Below are positions 35,493 through 44,651 of a DNA stretch of 64,000 bases, one piece after another; position 1 is the stretch's first letter, and each line of letters opens with the position of its first letter. Both the position numbers and the translations under genes were made by a program. Source of the DNA: Polyangiaceae bacterium (GTDB lineage Bacteria; Myxococcota_A; Polyangia; Polyangiales; Polyangiaceae). A model generated the notes under the pieces. The model saw only the letters and a list, made by a program, of their open reading frames with translations, was not told the origin of the DNA and did not search any database. Location of the stretch: NCBI GenBank assembly GCA_013214025.1, contig JABSRN010000012.1, positions 1 through 64,000 of the forward strand, in the 5' to 3' direction.

Positions 35493-37367
35493 CTAGAGTC
35501 CGGGTTGGCGGCGCATGGTGCGAGCGCTGATCTCAGCATGCAGTTCCGTCTTGAATTGATCGAAAGCCATGGTGGGCTGGTCCTTTTCGCCGTAGCGCCG
35601 CAGGGTCACGGTGCTGTCAGACTGTTCGCGTTCGCCGACGATGAGCAAGATCGGAACCTTGCTAGTGGCGCCGTTACGGATCTTGCGGTTTACCTTGTCG
35701 TCGGAACCGTCCACTTCCACTCGCACTAAAGCGTTGCGCAGCTCAGTTTCCAGCTTGTAGGCGTAGTCGTTGAACTTTTCGCCAATAGGAATAATGCGGA
35801 CTTGAACGGGTGCGAGCCAGGTCGGGAAGGCGCCGCCAAAGTGCTCGATGAGGTAGGCGACAAAGCGCTCATGAGTGCCGAGCGGCGCGCGGTGAATGAT
35901 GTAGGGGTGATGGTCGGCGCCGTCGGCTCCCGTGTAGACCAGGTTCATGCGATCCGCACGGGGGATCGCAAAATCGAGTTGGTTGGTGCTGAAGGTTTCT
36001 TCGCGGCCCGTCACGGTGCGTAGCTGAATGTCGATCTTAGGACCGTAGAAGGCGGCTTCACCTTTGACCTCGGTGAAATCCATGCCGCTCTTTTGCATCG
36101 CGCGACGGACTAGATCTTCGGTACTGGCCCAGGCCGCAGAGTCGTCAACATACTTCTCTTTGCCCTTAGGATCGTCGGGATCCCAGAGTGAGAGGCGCAT
36201 GGAATAGTCCTTGATGCCGAGCAGCTTGAAGTAGCGATCGTGTAGGTTCATGACCTCGAGAAACTCGCTCTCGATGTCTTTCTCGGTGCAGTAGATGTGG
36301 GCGTCGTTCATGCACATACCGCGCACCCGCAGCAGCCCGCTGAGGGCCCCGTGTTCTTCGAAACGGTAGACTTGCCCATACTCGGCGAGGCGCAGGGGGA
36401 GATCTCGATAGCTTCGTTTACGAGCCGCGAAGATGCGGTGGTGATGCGGACAGTTCATCGGTTTGAGCCTGTAGGTCTCTTTGACCGCTTGCTCTTGCTC
36501 GCCGCCGTCACTATCCACGGTCTCCTCCACCACCATGGGCGGGTACATCACGTCCGCGTAATAGGGCAGATGCCCGGACTGATAGTAGAGCTCGTCTCGC
36601 GTCACGTGAGGCGTGGCGACACGCTGGTAGCCACCTCGAAACTCTTCTTCTTGGGCGAGTTTTTCCAACTCGTCGCGGATGGCGGTGCCCTTGGGCAGCC
36701 AGAGTGGGAGTCCCTTGCCGACGACGGGATCGATGGTGAACAGATCGAGGCTCTGACCGAGCTTCTTGTGGTCGCGCTTCTGGGCTTCGGTCCAGCGGCG
36801 CACCTCTTCGTCGAGCTCGTCTTTGGTCTCGTAGGCCCAGGCGTAGACCCGGGTCATCATCTGGTTCTTTTCGTCCCCGCGCCAATAGGCTCCGGCGAGG
36901 GAGCGGATCTTGAAACAACCCGCTGGGATCTTGCTCGTCTTCTCGACGTGAGGGCCCTCGCACATGTCGACGAAGGGGCCGTTCTTGTAGAACGAGAGCG
37001 TCTCGTAATTGTTCTTCTCGGCTAGCTCTTTGGCGTAGGCAACCTTGAATGCCTCCCCGAGATCTTCGAGGGTTTTCAACGCGTCGGGAATGGCGAGATC
37101 TTCGTGCTCGAACACCTGACCGAGCTTGAGGATGCGCTTCATGCGCTTCTCGATCTCTTTGAAATCCTCGGGCGTCAGCGGTTCGCTGAGTACAAAGTCG
37201 TAATAGAAGCCGTTGTCGACGGGAGGTCCGAAGCCACGCGTGCTGCCGGGGCGCATGTCACACACGGCCTGGGCCATCACGTGGGCGAGGCTGTGGCGGA
37301 TTTTGTAGAGGGTGCTGTTCTTCACGTCCTCGGCTGAGTCCCCCGACTGATTGGCTGGCTTGGTCAT
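35493..37367 (-). CDS. thrS: Threonyl-tRNA synthetase lacking the TGS domain (ThrS)
   Basis: ThrS charges tRNA-Thr. The 624-residue protein begins almost directly at the editing domain (IRHSLAHVMAQAV with the HxxxH pair, PVDNGFYYD). It continues through the CEGPHVEKTSKI zinc-type segment of the editing half, the catalytic core with MNCPHHHRIF, RGMCMNDAHIYC, and the FYGPKIDIQLR block, to the anticodon-binding domain (VRIIPIGEKFNDYAYKL). The N-terminal ~60-residue TGS domain of E. coli ThrS is missing, and upstream sequence offers no in-frame room for it. An inserted acidic stretch (DSDGGEQEQ) lies before the MNCP motif. Catalytic function should be intact. Confidence 0.95.
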   Translation of the reverse strand: MTKPANQSGDSAEDVKNSTLYKIRHSLAHVMAQAVCDMRPGSTRGFGPPVDNGFYYDFVLSEPLTPEDFKEIEKRMKRILKLGQVFEHEDLAIPDALKTLEDLGEAFKVAYAKELAEKNNYETLSFYKNGPFVDMCEGPHVEKTSKIPAGCFKIRSLAGAYWRGDEKNQMMTRVYAWAYETKDELDEEVRRWTEAQKRDHKKLGQSLDLFTIDPVVGKGLPLWLPKGTAIRDELEKLAQEEEFRGGYQRVATPHVTRDELYYQSGHLPYYADVMYPPMVVEETVDSDGGEQEQAVKETYRLKPMNCPHHHRIFAARKRSYRDLPLRLAEYGQVYRFEEHGALSGLLRVRGMCMNDAHIYCTEKDIESEFLEVMNLHDRYFKLLGIKDYSMRLSLWDPDDPKGKEKYVDDSAAWASTEDLVRRAMQKSGMDFTEVKGEAAFYGPKIDIQLRTVTGREETFSTNQLDFAIPRADRMNLVYTGADGADHHPYIIHRAPLGTHERFVAYLIEHFGGAFPTWLAPVQVRIIPIGEKFNDYAYKLETELRNALVRVEVDGSDDKVNRKIRNGATSKVPILLIVGEREQSDSTVTLRRYGEKDQPTMAFDQFKTELHAEISARTMRRQPGL

Positions 37368-37453
37368 TCTATGTTCCGGTTCGCTAAGGCTGTAGGGCCG
37401 GGGGAAGCTAGCAAGATTTTTCGTCTGTGCGCGGCTTTGCGACTGATGGAATG

Positions 37454-37482
37454 AAAAAGGCCTGCTCTACAGCAGACCTTTT
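37454..37482 (-). terminator. Intrinsic terminator downstream of coiled-coil gene
   Basis: The hairpin AAAAGG-C-CTGCT / AGCAG-A-CCTTTT (arms 37455-37466 and 37471-37482, loop CTAC) has one mismatch. On the minus strand the arm ends in a T-run (37458 down to 37454). It lies 20 bases past the stop of the gene ending at 37503, so it should end that transcript before thrS. The T-run on the other side would allow weak termination in both directions. Confidence 0.8.
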
Positions 37483-37502
37483 CGTTCGGGACTGAGTCGG
37501 GA

Positions 37503-37964
37503 CTAAGCGTCCGCTTCCTCTGCTTTGAGCTCGGCTTCTAACAGCGCCTTCTCGGCTTCCAGTTCGGCTTTCTCTGCCTTGAGCTTAGAGTTGGCTGCTT
37601 TCTGGGCTTTCAGAGCGGCGATCTCTTCTTTGAGACAATCGGCATCGGCCTTCAGGGTTGCTGCCTCGGGGTCAGGCTCCGGGGGGATCACCGAGCTCTG
37701 CTCGACCTCATCAATGACGCCGTCGGCAATTTCGCCCACCTGGTCGTTGACCGAACGAACCACCTTGTAGATGGCGCCGATGGTCTTGTCCTGCATGCGC
37801 TTGATGTTGTCGATGCTCGCCTTGGTCTCCTCGTTGGGCGAGCCCTCCGAAGCGTTCTCGATGAACTCCAGGGGTAGGCTGGCTACGTTCTTGTGCACCT
37901 TCTCGGCGACGCTGGCGGTCTTCTCGATGATCTTGTGAAAACGCTTGGTGTACTGACGTAGCAT
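37503..37964 (-). CDS. Coiled-coil, phasin-like protein
   Basis: This 153-residue protein has an N-terminal half that is helical and resembles phasin-type surface proteins (RFHKIIEKTASVAEKVHKN, then SIDNIKRMQDKTIGAIY). A Glu/Pro linker follows. The C-terminal ~50 residues form a strict Lys/Glu/Leu/Ala coiled-coil (LKAEKAELEAEKALLEAEL). No signal peptide and no membrane segment were seen, so it is cytoplasmic. A granule-associated or structural role is only an analogy; no pha genes are nearby. It has its own terminator and sits between thrS and the Asp-repeat lipoprotein. Confidence 0.75.
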   Translation of the reverse strand: MLRQYTKRFHKIIEKTASVAEKVHKNVASLPLEFIENASEGSPNEETKASIDNIKRMQDKTIGAIYKVVRSVNDQVGEIADGVIDEVEQSSVIPPEPDPEAATLKADADCLKEEIAALKAQKAANSKLKAEKAELEAEKALLEAELKAEEADA

Positions 37965-38150
37965 TCTGCTCTCCTGGAATTATTGGGCGGGCGGGGCGCC
38001 TAGGCGTGAGGATCTTGTAACTCACAACGCGTTGCAGCAAAATCACAGATGTGGACAAATGTAGGCCGTGTTCCTGCTGGAGTGGAAGTTCCACTGACCT
38101 CGCGTTCAGGACCGAATGTTGCGGGGCTGGGGCGCTCTTTTCGGACTGAC

Positions 38151-40208
38151 CTAAGTACCGCAGGCGCAATCCGGATCGTCGCAGTCGGTGAGGAAATCGG
38201 CGTCGTTGTCCAGGCCGTCGCTGCAATCGTCTCCGGATTCGGAGAACGGGGGGGCGCAGATGGCGGTGATGTTGAAGTCCACACCTACGCCGGGCGAGAG
38301 GCCGTCCACGATGACAAAGTAGTCTTGGCCCGCTTGGACCTCGCCTACGGTCGAGTAGTACTGACTCGCGATGCAGTAGTACGGGTCACAGGCATTGCTG
38401 GCCTCGACGATGTGGACTGAAGCGTAGTCTGTCATCTCGCTGAGAGTGAAGTTCACCCACTCGGTGCGAGTCGCAGTGAATCGGTAGGTGGCCTCGCCCC
38501 CGTCGACGGGAATGTCGAGAGCGCAGGGATAGCTGTCGATGGCGGAAACGTCGTCAGCGGCAATGCTGCCAGGGAGCGTCTGACCGCAGCTCAGTGTGGT
38601 GTTGCTGGCACACATGTCACCGCCAGAGGTGCATTCGCTCTCACACTCCGGGTCGTCGCAGTCGATTAGGTTGTCGCCGTCGTTGTCGATGCCGTCGGTA
38701 CAGCCGTCGGTCGCCTCTGCTTCATTGGTCTCCAGTCCCTGATTCTGGCAGAGCACGGTGATGTCGAAGTCGACGTCATCTGAGAACACACCTTCCACGA
38801 TGACGGAGTAGTCCTTGTTCTTCTTGGTGCGAAATTCTACGCCGTAAAAGTCGCCGGCCTTGCATTTGTTCGGGGAACAACGGTTGCCCTTCTTGCCCGC
38901 GCCCACGATGTTGATCATCGCGTAATCGGTCTCGTTGCTGAGGGTGAACAGCACGTCCTGATTCTTCGTGGAGCGGAAGTTGAAGACTAATTCCCGAAAG
39001 CTCTGCTGCTCGGAGCTGGTACAGGCGTAGTTGGAGAGACGGTCACTCGATTCAGCTTGTGAGGCCGAGGTGCTGTAACTCTGCAGAGCCGTATCGCAGG
39101 TGATTTCGATCTTGTTGGTGCACTTCTTCTCGGAGTCTAAGCAGGCTTCGTTCAGATCACAGTCGGGGTCGTTGCAGTCAGTGAGGTAGTCGCCATCACC
39201 GTCGATGCCGTCGTCACAGACGGCTTCTGCCGTGGGGGCGCCACAGACGAGGGAGGCCTGAAAGCTGATGTCCGTGTCACTAATGCCATCCACGACGAGG
39301 TAGTAGGTTTCGTTGGCAACCGCTTCGAAGCGAATGCTGTAGAAATCTCCGGCGATGCTGTCCCCTGCCATGCATCCGTTTCCGGTGTCGTGCAGCACGG
39401 CGAGTACGGGGTAACCGTTCGCCTGGGCTGTGGTGAATACTACGGATTCAGAAACGGTGGGGGTGAACACGTAGACCTTTTCGCGACCGGTCGTTTCGAG
39501 CCCCGGCATGGCGAAGTAGGAGTCCAAAATGTCGCTGCTGCCGAAGTCACCGGTGGTGCCGAGTACCAACTGGCTGTTGCAGTCCAGGGTGTCGACATTG
39601 TCGCAGACGGGGCATGCGGCCGTGCCGACGCAATCGGGGTCGGAGCAGTCATAGAGATAATCTCCGTCGTTGTCGAAGTTGTCTCCACACTCAGTCTCCG
39701 TGGTGTCGCCGGCGCAGTTGAACTGAATGTCGAAATTCATCTCCTGGTCGACGGCGCCCTCATGGTCGACGACTACGTAAAACTGCTCCCCTTGGGTGCA
39801 GGCGAAACGAGCGGAGTAGTAGCTTTCGGACACGCAGGCGTTGGGGTCGATGTCGCCGTCCTTGCGAAGGATCGTGACGATGGGGTACTGGTCGTGGTTA
39901 GCCAGGTTGACGACGACCTCACCCGTTGTAGGGCAAGTGAAATCTACAATCCACTCAGAGCCGGGAGTGGCGAGGCTCGGTACGCAACCGTAGCTGGTGA
40001 ATTGCCCGCTGCCCTCAGTGAGGGATCCGCTGAAATTTCCGCAGGACGCGCTCTCTCCTGTGGAGAGATATTGGAACAGCGTCTGATAGGGAGTGGGTGG
40101 CTCGGGCGCCTTCTTCTCGGAGCAGCCGAGGGGTGCGAGAGCAACAGCGAAAAGCAGCGGACTGAGCCAGCGGCTACTCATTCGAATTTTGGGTGAGACT
40201 CTGGACAC
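38151..40208 (-). CDS. Lipoprotein with four PPC-like/Asp-repeat units
   Basis: This is a 685-residue protein (about 676 from the ATG at 40181). It begins with a signal peptide ending in LAPLGC, a lipobox. The mature part has four units of ~155 residues, each a beta-rich domain with a YYLVVDG- or YFVIVDG-type strand, resembling bacterial pre-peptidase C-terminal (PPC) domains. Each is followed by a Cys-bracketed Asp repeat such as DGIDNDGDNLIDCDDPEC. The Asp repeats look like Ca2+-binding thrombospondin-3/EF-like loops. No catalytic domain is visible. The repeats and many paired Cys suggest a rigid, disulfide-bonded surface lipoprotein. Asp repeats of this type are abundant in myxobacteria. 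Confidence 0.85.
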   Translation of the reverse strand: MSRVSPKIRMSSRWLSPLLFAVALAPLGCSEKKAPEPPTPYQTLFQYLSTGESASCGNFSGSLTEGSGQFTSYGCVPSLATPGSEWIVDFTCPTTGEVVVNLANHDQYPIVTILRKDGDIDPNACVSESYYSARFACTQGEQFYVVVDHEGAVDQEMNFDIQFNCAGDTTETECGDNFDNDGDYLYDCSDPDCVGTAACPVCDNVDTLDCNSQLVLGTTGDFGSSDILDSYFAMPGLETTGREKVYVFTPTVSESVVFTTAQANGYPVLAVLHDTGNGCMAGDSIAGDFYSIRFEAVANETYYLVVDGISDTDISFQASLVCGAPTAEAVCDDGIDGDGDYLTDCNDPDCDLNEACLDSEKKCTNKIEITCDTALQSYSTSASQAESSDRLSNYACTSSEQQSFRELVFNFRSTKNQDVLFTLSNETDYAMINIVGAGKKGNRCSPNKCKAGDFYGVEFRTKKNKDYSVIVEGVFSDDVDFDITVLCQNQGLETNEAEATDGCTDGIDNDGDNLIDCDDPECESECTSGGDMCASNTTLSCGQTLPGSIAADDVSAIDSYPCALDIPVDGGEATYRFTATRTEWVNFTLSEMTDYASVHIVEASNACDPYYCIASQYYSTVGEVQAGQDYFVIVDGLSPGVGVDFNITAICAPPFSESGDDCSDGLDNDADFLTDCDDPDCACGT

Positions 40209-40609
40209 AGATGGCTCCGGGAGAGGGGCTCTTGCCGGTCAGGGACTGGCTAAGAAGCAGAGCGCCGAAAAGAACGTCGGCATCAATCCTAAAGGTTGCC
40301 AGCTTTGCGCCGATCAGAGAAGTGCGAAGCTGCGTCGACGCTACAATAGCGGTGACATGTCGTGCCGTTGTGCGTGGCTGTACTGCGCTTGCCATCGATG
40401 TGAGTAATGCGTGGCGGCATCAGGAAGAGTGGGCCCGCCGCAGAGGAATTAGCTTCGGGGACATGTACGTGCGGCGGCGTGCATGAGGGCTTTAGGGGCA
40501 TGCGGAACGACCTATATATGCACGCTGGGGCCCCGCCACCCGAAGGGCGGAGTTGTGGAGAAAGTGTGCCGGCACGATTGCGTGCGCGCGGCTTCGTTCC
40601 CGTTGGGTG
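40209..40609. other. Intergenic region, no gene supported
   Basis: This 401-base spacer lies between two leftward genes. A + strand frame at 40193-40486 is open but overlaps the start of the Asp-repeat lipoprotein and has no signal, motif or family look. A GC-rich hairpin-like stretch at about 40533-40550 (CCGCC...GGCGG) could act as a weak terminator for the dihaem gene. The promoter of the Asp-repeat gene should lie at the left end. Confidence 0.35.
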
Positions 40610-41821
40610 CTATCGGTCGATGGCGGCATCCAGTTGAGGACCGCTGTCCGCGGCCGAATCAGTAAAAGTCGTTCCCCCGTCGGGGGTGGCTGGGGGCAAC
40701 GAATCGATCCAGGCCCGAATGGTCGCGAGTCCCAGCTCGTCGATCTGCTCAGTTCCCAGCGGCGGCATTTGGCTGGGGTCTCGCACGTTCATGCGAGCGT
40801 AGATGGCGCTCAACTCCGTGTTCTGCGGTGCGATGCGATAGGTCGCGATCTCGGTCGCCGCTTCCGTGAGGGTGCCTACGGTTGTCAGATAGGTGGGAGT
40901 GTCCTCGATGCGAGAGAGCTGGTCGTGCTTCAACCAGAGTCGGAGGTCGACTCGCGTTCCGGAGGTTTCGTTGTGGCAGTGCCCGCAGTTTGCATGCAGG
41001 TATCCCACCGCTGCGCGTTGGACAGCGTCACCGGGCACCACGGGAACACTCACCGGATTCGTGGTGAGTCGTTGCTCGGCCATCAGCGTCTGCAGAGTGA
41101 CGCCGTCTCCCTCGTGGGCCAGCTGGATAGCCGTGAAACCGAGGATCGTGTCCACCATGGCGGTGTGGCAATCCCGGCACTGAGACTGACTCGGGATATC
41201 GTGGTCGGTGCCACTCGCGTCGCTCAGGCCGCCAGGAACGGCGGTGGCGTCCTGCCCGTCGGGGTCCCACTGATAAGCAATCATGGTCCATTGGTAAGGC
41301 CCGAGCTTGCTCAACATTCGGGTCTCGATGGCTCGGCCTTGTTGGCTGAACTCCTTGTAGAGGCGTGTGCCTACCGGGTAGTGCCAATAGTCCGCACCCG
41401 ACATATCACCGCCGGGACCGGGGAAATCCTCCGTATCAATCTGTTCGCCGGGCGGCAAATACACCCAGCGACGCTTGCGCGCCCCGTCGCTCCAGAGTTC
41501 GAACTGCGGCGCATAGGAACGGATTCCCTGCGCGAATTGACCTGTGAGAATGTCCGCATAGAGTCCCGCCTCAGACAATTGCAGCGGATACTCGCCGGTC
41601 CCGTTAGGGGTCGAGTCAGCCGAATCGGGGGCGTCCACACTGGCGTCACCAGAAGCGTTGCCCGCGGGCGATCCGTCCTCCGAGCAGGCCCCCAGAGCGA
41701 AGGCCAGTAGAAGCATCGACGTGCCGCCGCGAGTGTGTCGGCGGCGTCCCCTCGGATCGCCCCACCGTCCGCGACTTGTCCGTGCTGCGGAGGTGTCTTC
41801 GGTGGTGGTGGGGGGCAGCAT
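40610..41821 (-). CDS. Dihaem c-type cytochrome lipoprotein
   Basis: This is a 403-residue secreted protein. A basic leader (GRRRHTRGG) is followed by a hydrophobic run ending in LGAC, a lipobox. A Ser/Asp/Ala-rich linker leads into a domain with two haem-binding motifs: CRDCH near residue 217 and CGHCH near residue 283. Both fit covalent haem c. The later MPPLGTEQID segment supplies a typical distal Met-Pro region of c-type cytochromes. Such lipoproteins carry electrons or act as haem-based oxidases in the envelope. It starts six bases after the cupin gene on the same strand, so the two form an operon. The substrate is unknown. Confidence 0.82.
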   Translation of the reverse strand: MLPPTTTEDTSAARTSRGRWGDPRGRRRHTRGGTSMLLLAFALGACSEDGSPAGNASGDASVDAPDSADSTPNGTGEYPLQLSEAGLYADILTGQFAQGIRSYAPQFELWSDGARKRRWVYLPPGEQIDTEDFPGPGGDMSGADYWHYPVGTRLYKEFSQQGRAIETRMLSKLGPYQWTMIAYQWDPDGQDATAVPGGLSDASGTDHDIPSQSQCRDCHTAMVDTILGFTAIQLAHEGDGVTLQTLMAEQRLTTNPVSVPVVPGDAVQRAAVGYLHANCGHCHNETSGTRVDLRLWLKHDQLSRIEDTPTYLTTVGTLTEAATEIATYRIAPQNTELSAIYARMNVRDPSQMPPLGTEQIDELGLATIRAWIDSLPPATPDGGTTFTDSAADSGPQLDAAIDR

Positions 41822-41827
41822 CTCGGT

Positions 41828-42286
41828 TCAGTCCAACAGGTCGGGCATCTTGTCGCCCTGATACTCAAGGGTATCGCGGTAGCGCTCCACCATCATGTTG
41901 ACGTCTTCGAGCAAGAACACCTCGTCGTCGTCGTTGAGCAGCGCCATGCCGCCCTGGACGATGAAGAACACGATGGTCGGTTCCGTGTTCTCATCAAACA
42001 CGTGCAAAGTGTGTGTGGCGCCCGGCACCTCGTGCACGTAGTCGCCGGCTTTGGCGACCCAGTCGTACTCCTTGTAGTGCCACTTGCCCTGAATGGTGTA
42101 CGCCTCAACGGGCCCGAAATGTTTGTGGCGGGGAAGTACGGTGCCCGGCGCAAAACGTGTCATCAATGTGTAGGTGTTTGTGGCGAAACAGGCGCGTAGC
42201 ACCTTCACTTCGATGCCTTCAAAAAAGGTGGCCCAGGGGATCTCGCTACCGGCGACGACGTCAGCCACTTCCTTCTTCTCAGTCAT
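41828..42286 (-). CDS. Cupin protein, dihydroxyacetophenone dioxygenase-like
   Basis: This 152-residue protein has a single cupin domain. The metal-binding block is RFAPGTVLPRHKHFGPVEAY (His, His, Glu) with a second His in the later VPGATHTLHVF segment. The whole sequence looks like the 2,4'-dihydroxyacetophenone dioxygenase family, which cleaves C-C bonds beside a ketone with a single iron. The substrate here is not proven. A clear ribosome site (AAGGAG, six bases before ATG) supports the start. A matching promoter lies 29-57 bases upstream. It is followed by the dihaem lipoprotein gene. Confidence 0.8.
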   Translation of the reverse strand: MTEKKEVADVVAGSEIPWATFFEGIEVKVLRACFATNTYTLMTRFAPGTVLPRHKHFGPVEAYTIQGKWHYKEYDWVAKAGDYVHEVPGATHTLHVFDENTEPTIVFFIVQGGMALLNDDDEVFLLEDVNMMVERYRDTLEYQGDKMPDLLD

Positions 42287-42314
42287 GTCGAACTCCTTGC
42301 TTGAGGGGGCGATT

Positions 42315-42343
42315 TTTATACGTCGCGCCCGGGAATGTGACTA
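42315..42343 (-). promoter_or_regulatory. Candidate sigma-70 promoter of the cupin gene
   Basis: On the minus strand, TAGTCA (42343-42338) and TATAAA (42320-42315) lie 17 bases apart. They match the -35 and -10 consensus at four of six and five of six positions. The predicted transcript would have a leader of about 20 bases before the ATG at 42286, with an AAGGAG ribosome site. By eye only. Confidence 0.45.
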
Positions 42344-42506
42344 CGAAATTTTAATAAGACTAATGATTACAATGGAGTATAGTTTTCCGAACGGACAATA
42401 ACCTGGCCGCCGGCCGAACCCTTTGCCCCTCGCGTCGGCTCGGCTTGGGAAATACCTTAGAGTGGCCGTACGAGCTATCGGGTTGGAATCCGGATTATAA
42501 AGGCCT

Positions 42507-44603
42507 GTGAGTTTCACGTCGTTGTTTGAGCCGTCGCCGAAAGTGCACGGGATCGTCGAACGGAGGCGAGCTCGGCTGTTGGCGGTTTGCATGGTTTGCC
42601 TGACCGTGTTGTTCGGGTGCGTGGATGGCATCTACTTGTGGAGGGTGCCGGGCTATGCGCCGCCCTGGTACGGCTATGCGTTTCTCATCACCACCTATGC
42701 GTTGAGTCGCACCAGTTGGCATCGATTGGGGGCTTTGTTCGCAGTGCTGATGTTCCCCTGCGTAGCGTTTACCCGCGTATTTCTAGCTGGTGCGCAGGAC
42801 GGCTTTTCAGAGCTAGCGTTCCTTTCGCTTTGCCCTCTCATGGGGGCGATATTTCTTCCCATGGTGGGGGTCGCAGGCGTTTCGGCCGCGAACCTGATCC
42901 TGCTGTCCTCATTGCCGTGGCTCCTGCCCTCCACCTTGCCCTCCGTGGCGGATGTCGTGGTGCCTATTTTTGCCACAGCGATGTCGACGGTGTTGTCATT
43001 GCTCTACATCCACCACCGTGACCGCGTGGAGCTCGACCGCCAATTGGAGTTGGCTACCAGCGAAGAACGGCTTCGTTTAGCGCTCGAAGTCGCTGAAATG
43101 GGCATGTGGGATTGGGATACCGAAAGCGGCAAGTTCGTGATCTCTGTACGGGGAGCCGAGATCCTCGGCGCGAGCGTGCTGCCCGGAGGCGGTCCGATTC
43201 AGCACTACCTCGACTGCGTGCATTCAGACGACGCCGAACGAGTCCGTCGCGCCTTCGACAACTTGTGCGGGAATCGCAGCTTGCCGGGCTTTGTGCTTGA
43301 GCACAAAGTGGAGCGCCCGGGAGGCGAGGTCGGATGGGTGGCAGCGCGAGGGCGCGTCACCCGCTGGGGCAAAGAGGGGGCGTCCCGGGTCACCGGCAGT
43401 GTGGTGGACATCACGCAACAAAAGCAGGTGGCGTCCCAGCTTCGTCAGGCGCAAAAAATGGAGGCCGTCGGTCGCCTGGCGGGAGGTGTGGCCCACGATT
43501 TTAACAACCTGTTGACGGTTATCCTGGGCAATCTGGACTTGGCCCGTAATAAGTTCCAGTCTCCTCATTTGGATCAGATAGACAGCGCGGCCACCTCGGC
43601 GGCGGCGTTGACGTCGCAGTTGTTGGCGTTCAGCCGGCAAGCTCCCCTAGCGCTCCGCGCATTGGATCTGAACGACACCGTAGAAATGGCGGTCACCATG
43701 ATCCGTCGCATCATCGGCGAAGATATCGAGATCGAATTTAAAACCGTCCCGGAGCTTTGGCATGTTCGGGCGGACGAAAATCAAGTGCAGGAAGTGTTGC
43801 TCAATCTAGCCACGAACGCTCGGGATGCCATGACCCACGGCGGCAGGCTCACCATTGTGGTCGAAAATGACAGGATCACAGAGAAGCCCGAGCCGGGAGC
43901 CCCGGATCGTCCTCCCGGGGACTTCGTCAAGCTGTCGGTAATCGACACCGGCGTCGGAATGGATGAGGACACTCGGGCACAGATCTTTGAGCCGTTTTTT
44001 ACCACCAAGGAGGCGGGCAAAGGAACGGGATTGGGCTTGGCGATGGTGTTCGGCGTGGTGGCCCAGTGCAAGGGCACCATCGAGGTTCGCTCAGAGCCCG
44101 GCCGTGGCACGTGCTTCGAGATTCGGCTGCCCCGGGTAGAAGCTGCGCTCGAAGCGACACCCAAGCCTCGACCCGTAACAGGAGGTAGCGAAACCATTCT
44201 CGTTGTGGAGGATGAGGAACGTGTGCGTTTGTTGATGGTGCGATTGCTGCAGGATGCTGGCTATACGGTGATGTCCACCGGGAGTCCGGCGGAGGCGCAG
44301 GAAATTTGCGCCGAGCACGGCGACAGCATCGACTTGTTACTCTCGGATGTCGTAATGCCGGGACGAAATGGACCCGAGTTGGTCGCCGAGCTACGGCGAA
44401 GCCTACCGAATCTCAAGGTGCTCTTCATGACGGGTTATGCGGCGGACTTGGAAATCGATGGCGATATATCCATCGTCAACAAGCCGTTCAACTTGCCTGT
44501 CTTGCTGGGGCAAATTCGTGAGGTCTTGGAGGCAGAAGAACCTCCGGCGGCTGAGACTCAACCGCGGGTGCCCCTCTCAGGAGGGCGGTTCCGGGCGAAG
44601 TAG
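42507..44603 (+). CDS. Hybrid sensor histidine kinase with receiver domain
   Basis: This 698-residue protein has six or so N-terminal hydrophobic helices (residues ~25-165), so it is an inner-membrane sensor. A PAS domain lies at about 185-310 (RLALEVAEMGMWDWD). The HisKA domain has phospho-His330 in LAGGVAHDFNNLLTVI. The HATPase domain follows, with NLATNARDAM, DTGVGMDE, and GTGLGLAMV. A C-terminal receiver domain has phospho-Asp614 in LLLSDVVMPG. The start is a GTG at 42507. No response regulator with an output domain lies next to it, so the receiver may phosphorelay to a distant partner. All catalytic residues are present. Confidence 0.92.
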   Translation: MSFTSLFEPSPKVHGIVERRRARLLAVCMVCLTVLFGCVDGIYLWRVPGYAPPWYGYAFLITTYALSRTSWHRLGALFAVLMFPCVAFTRVFLAGAQDGFSELAFLSLCPLMGAIFLPMVGVAGVSAANLILLSSLPWLLPSTLPSVADVVVPIFATAMSTVLSLLYIHHRDRVELDRQLELATSEERLRLALEVAEMGMWDWDTESGKFVISVRGAEILGASVLPGGGPIQHYLDCVHSDDAERVRRAFDNLCGNRSLPGFVLEHKVERPGGEVGWVAARGRVTRWGKEGASRVTGSVVDITQQKQVASQLRQAQKMEAVGRLAGGVAHDFNNLLTVILGNLDLARNKFQSPHLDQIDSAATSAAALTSQLLAFSRQAPLALRALDLNDTVEMAVTMIRRIIGEDIEIEFKTVPELWHVRADENQVQEVLLNLATNARDAMTHGGRLTIVVENDRITEKPEPGAPDRPPGDFVKLSVIDTGVGMDEDTRAQIFEPFFTTKEAGKGTGLGLAMVFGVVAQCKGTIEVRSEPGRGTCFEIRLPRVEAALEATPKPRPVTGGSETILVVEDEERVRLLMVRLLQDAGYTVMSTGSPAEAQEICAEHGDSIDLLLSDVVMPGRNGPELVAELRRSLPNLKVLFMTGYAADLEIDGDISIVNKPFNLPVLLGQIREVLEAEEPPAAETQPRVPLSGGRFRAK

Positions 44604-44651
44604 CACCGGGCTTCCCCGGGTTGGCATTGCGTCTGCAGTGTGTCGCGCGGG

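Noticed and set aside
36297-37025. 242-residue + strand frame opposite thrS
   Set aside because: It lies entirely within thrS, whose motifs are unmistakable.
39390-40196. 268-residue + strand frame opposite the Asp-repeat lipoprotein
   Set aside because: It is a shadow of the repeated Asp codons on the other strand (GTC/GTG valines), with no independent support.
40193-40486. 97-residue + strand frame in the 40.2-40.6 kb gap
   Set aside because: It overlaps the start of the lipoprotein and has no signal, motif or recognisable composition.
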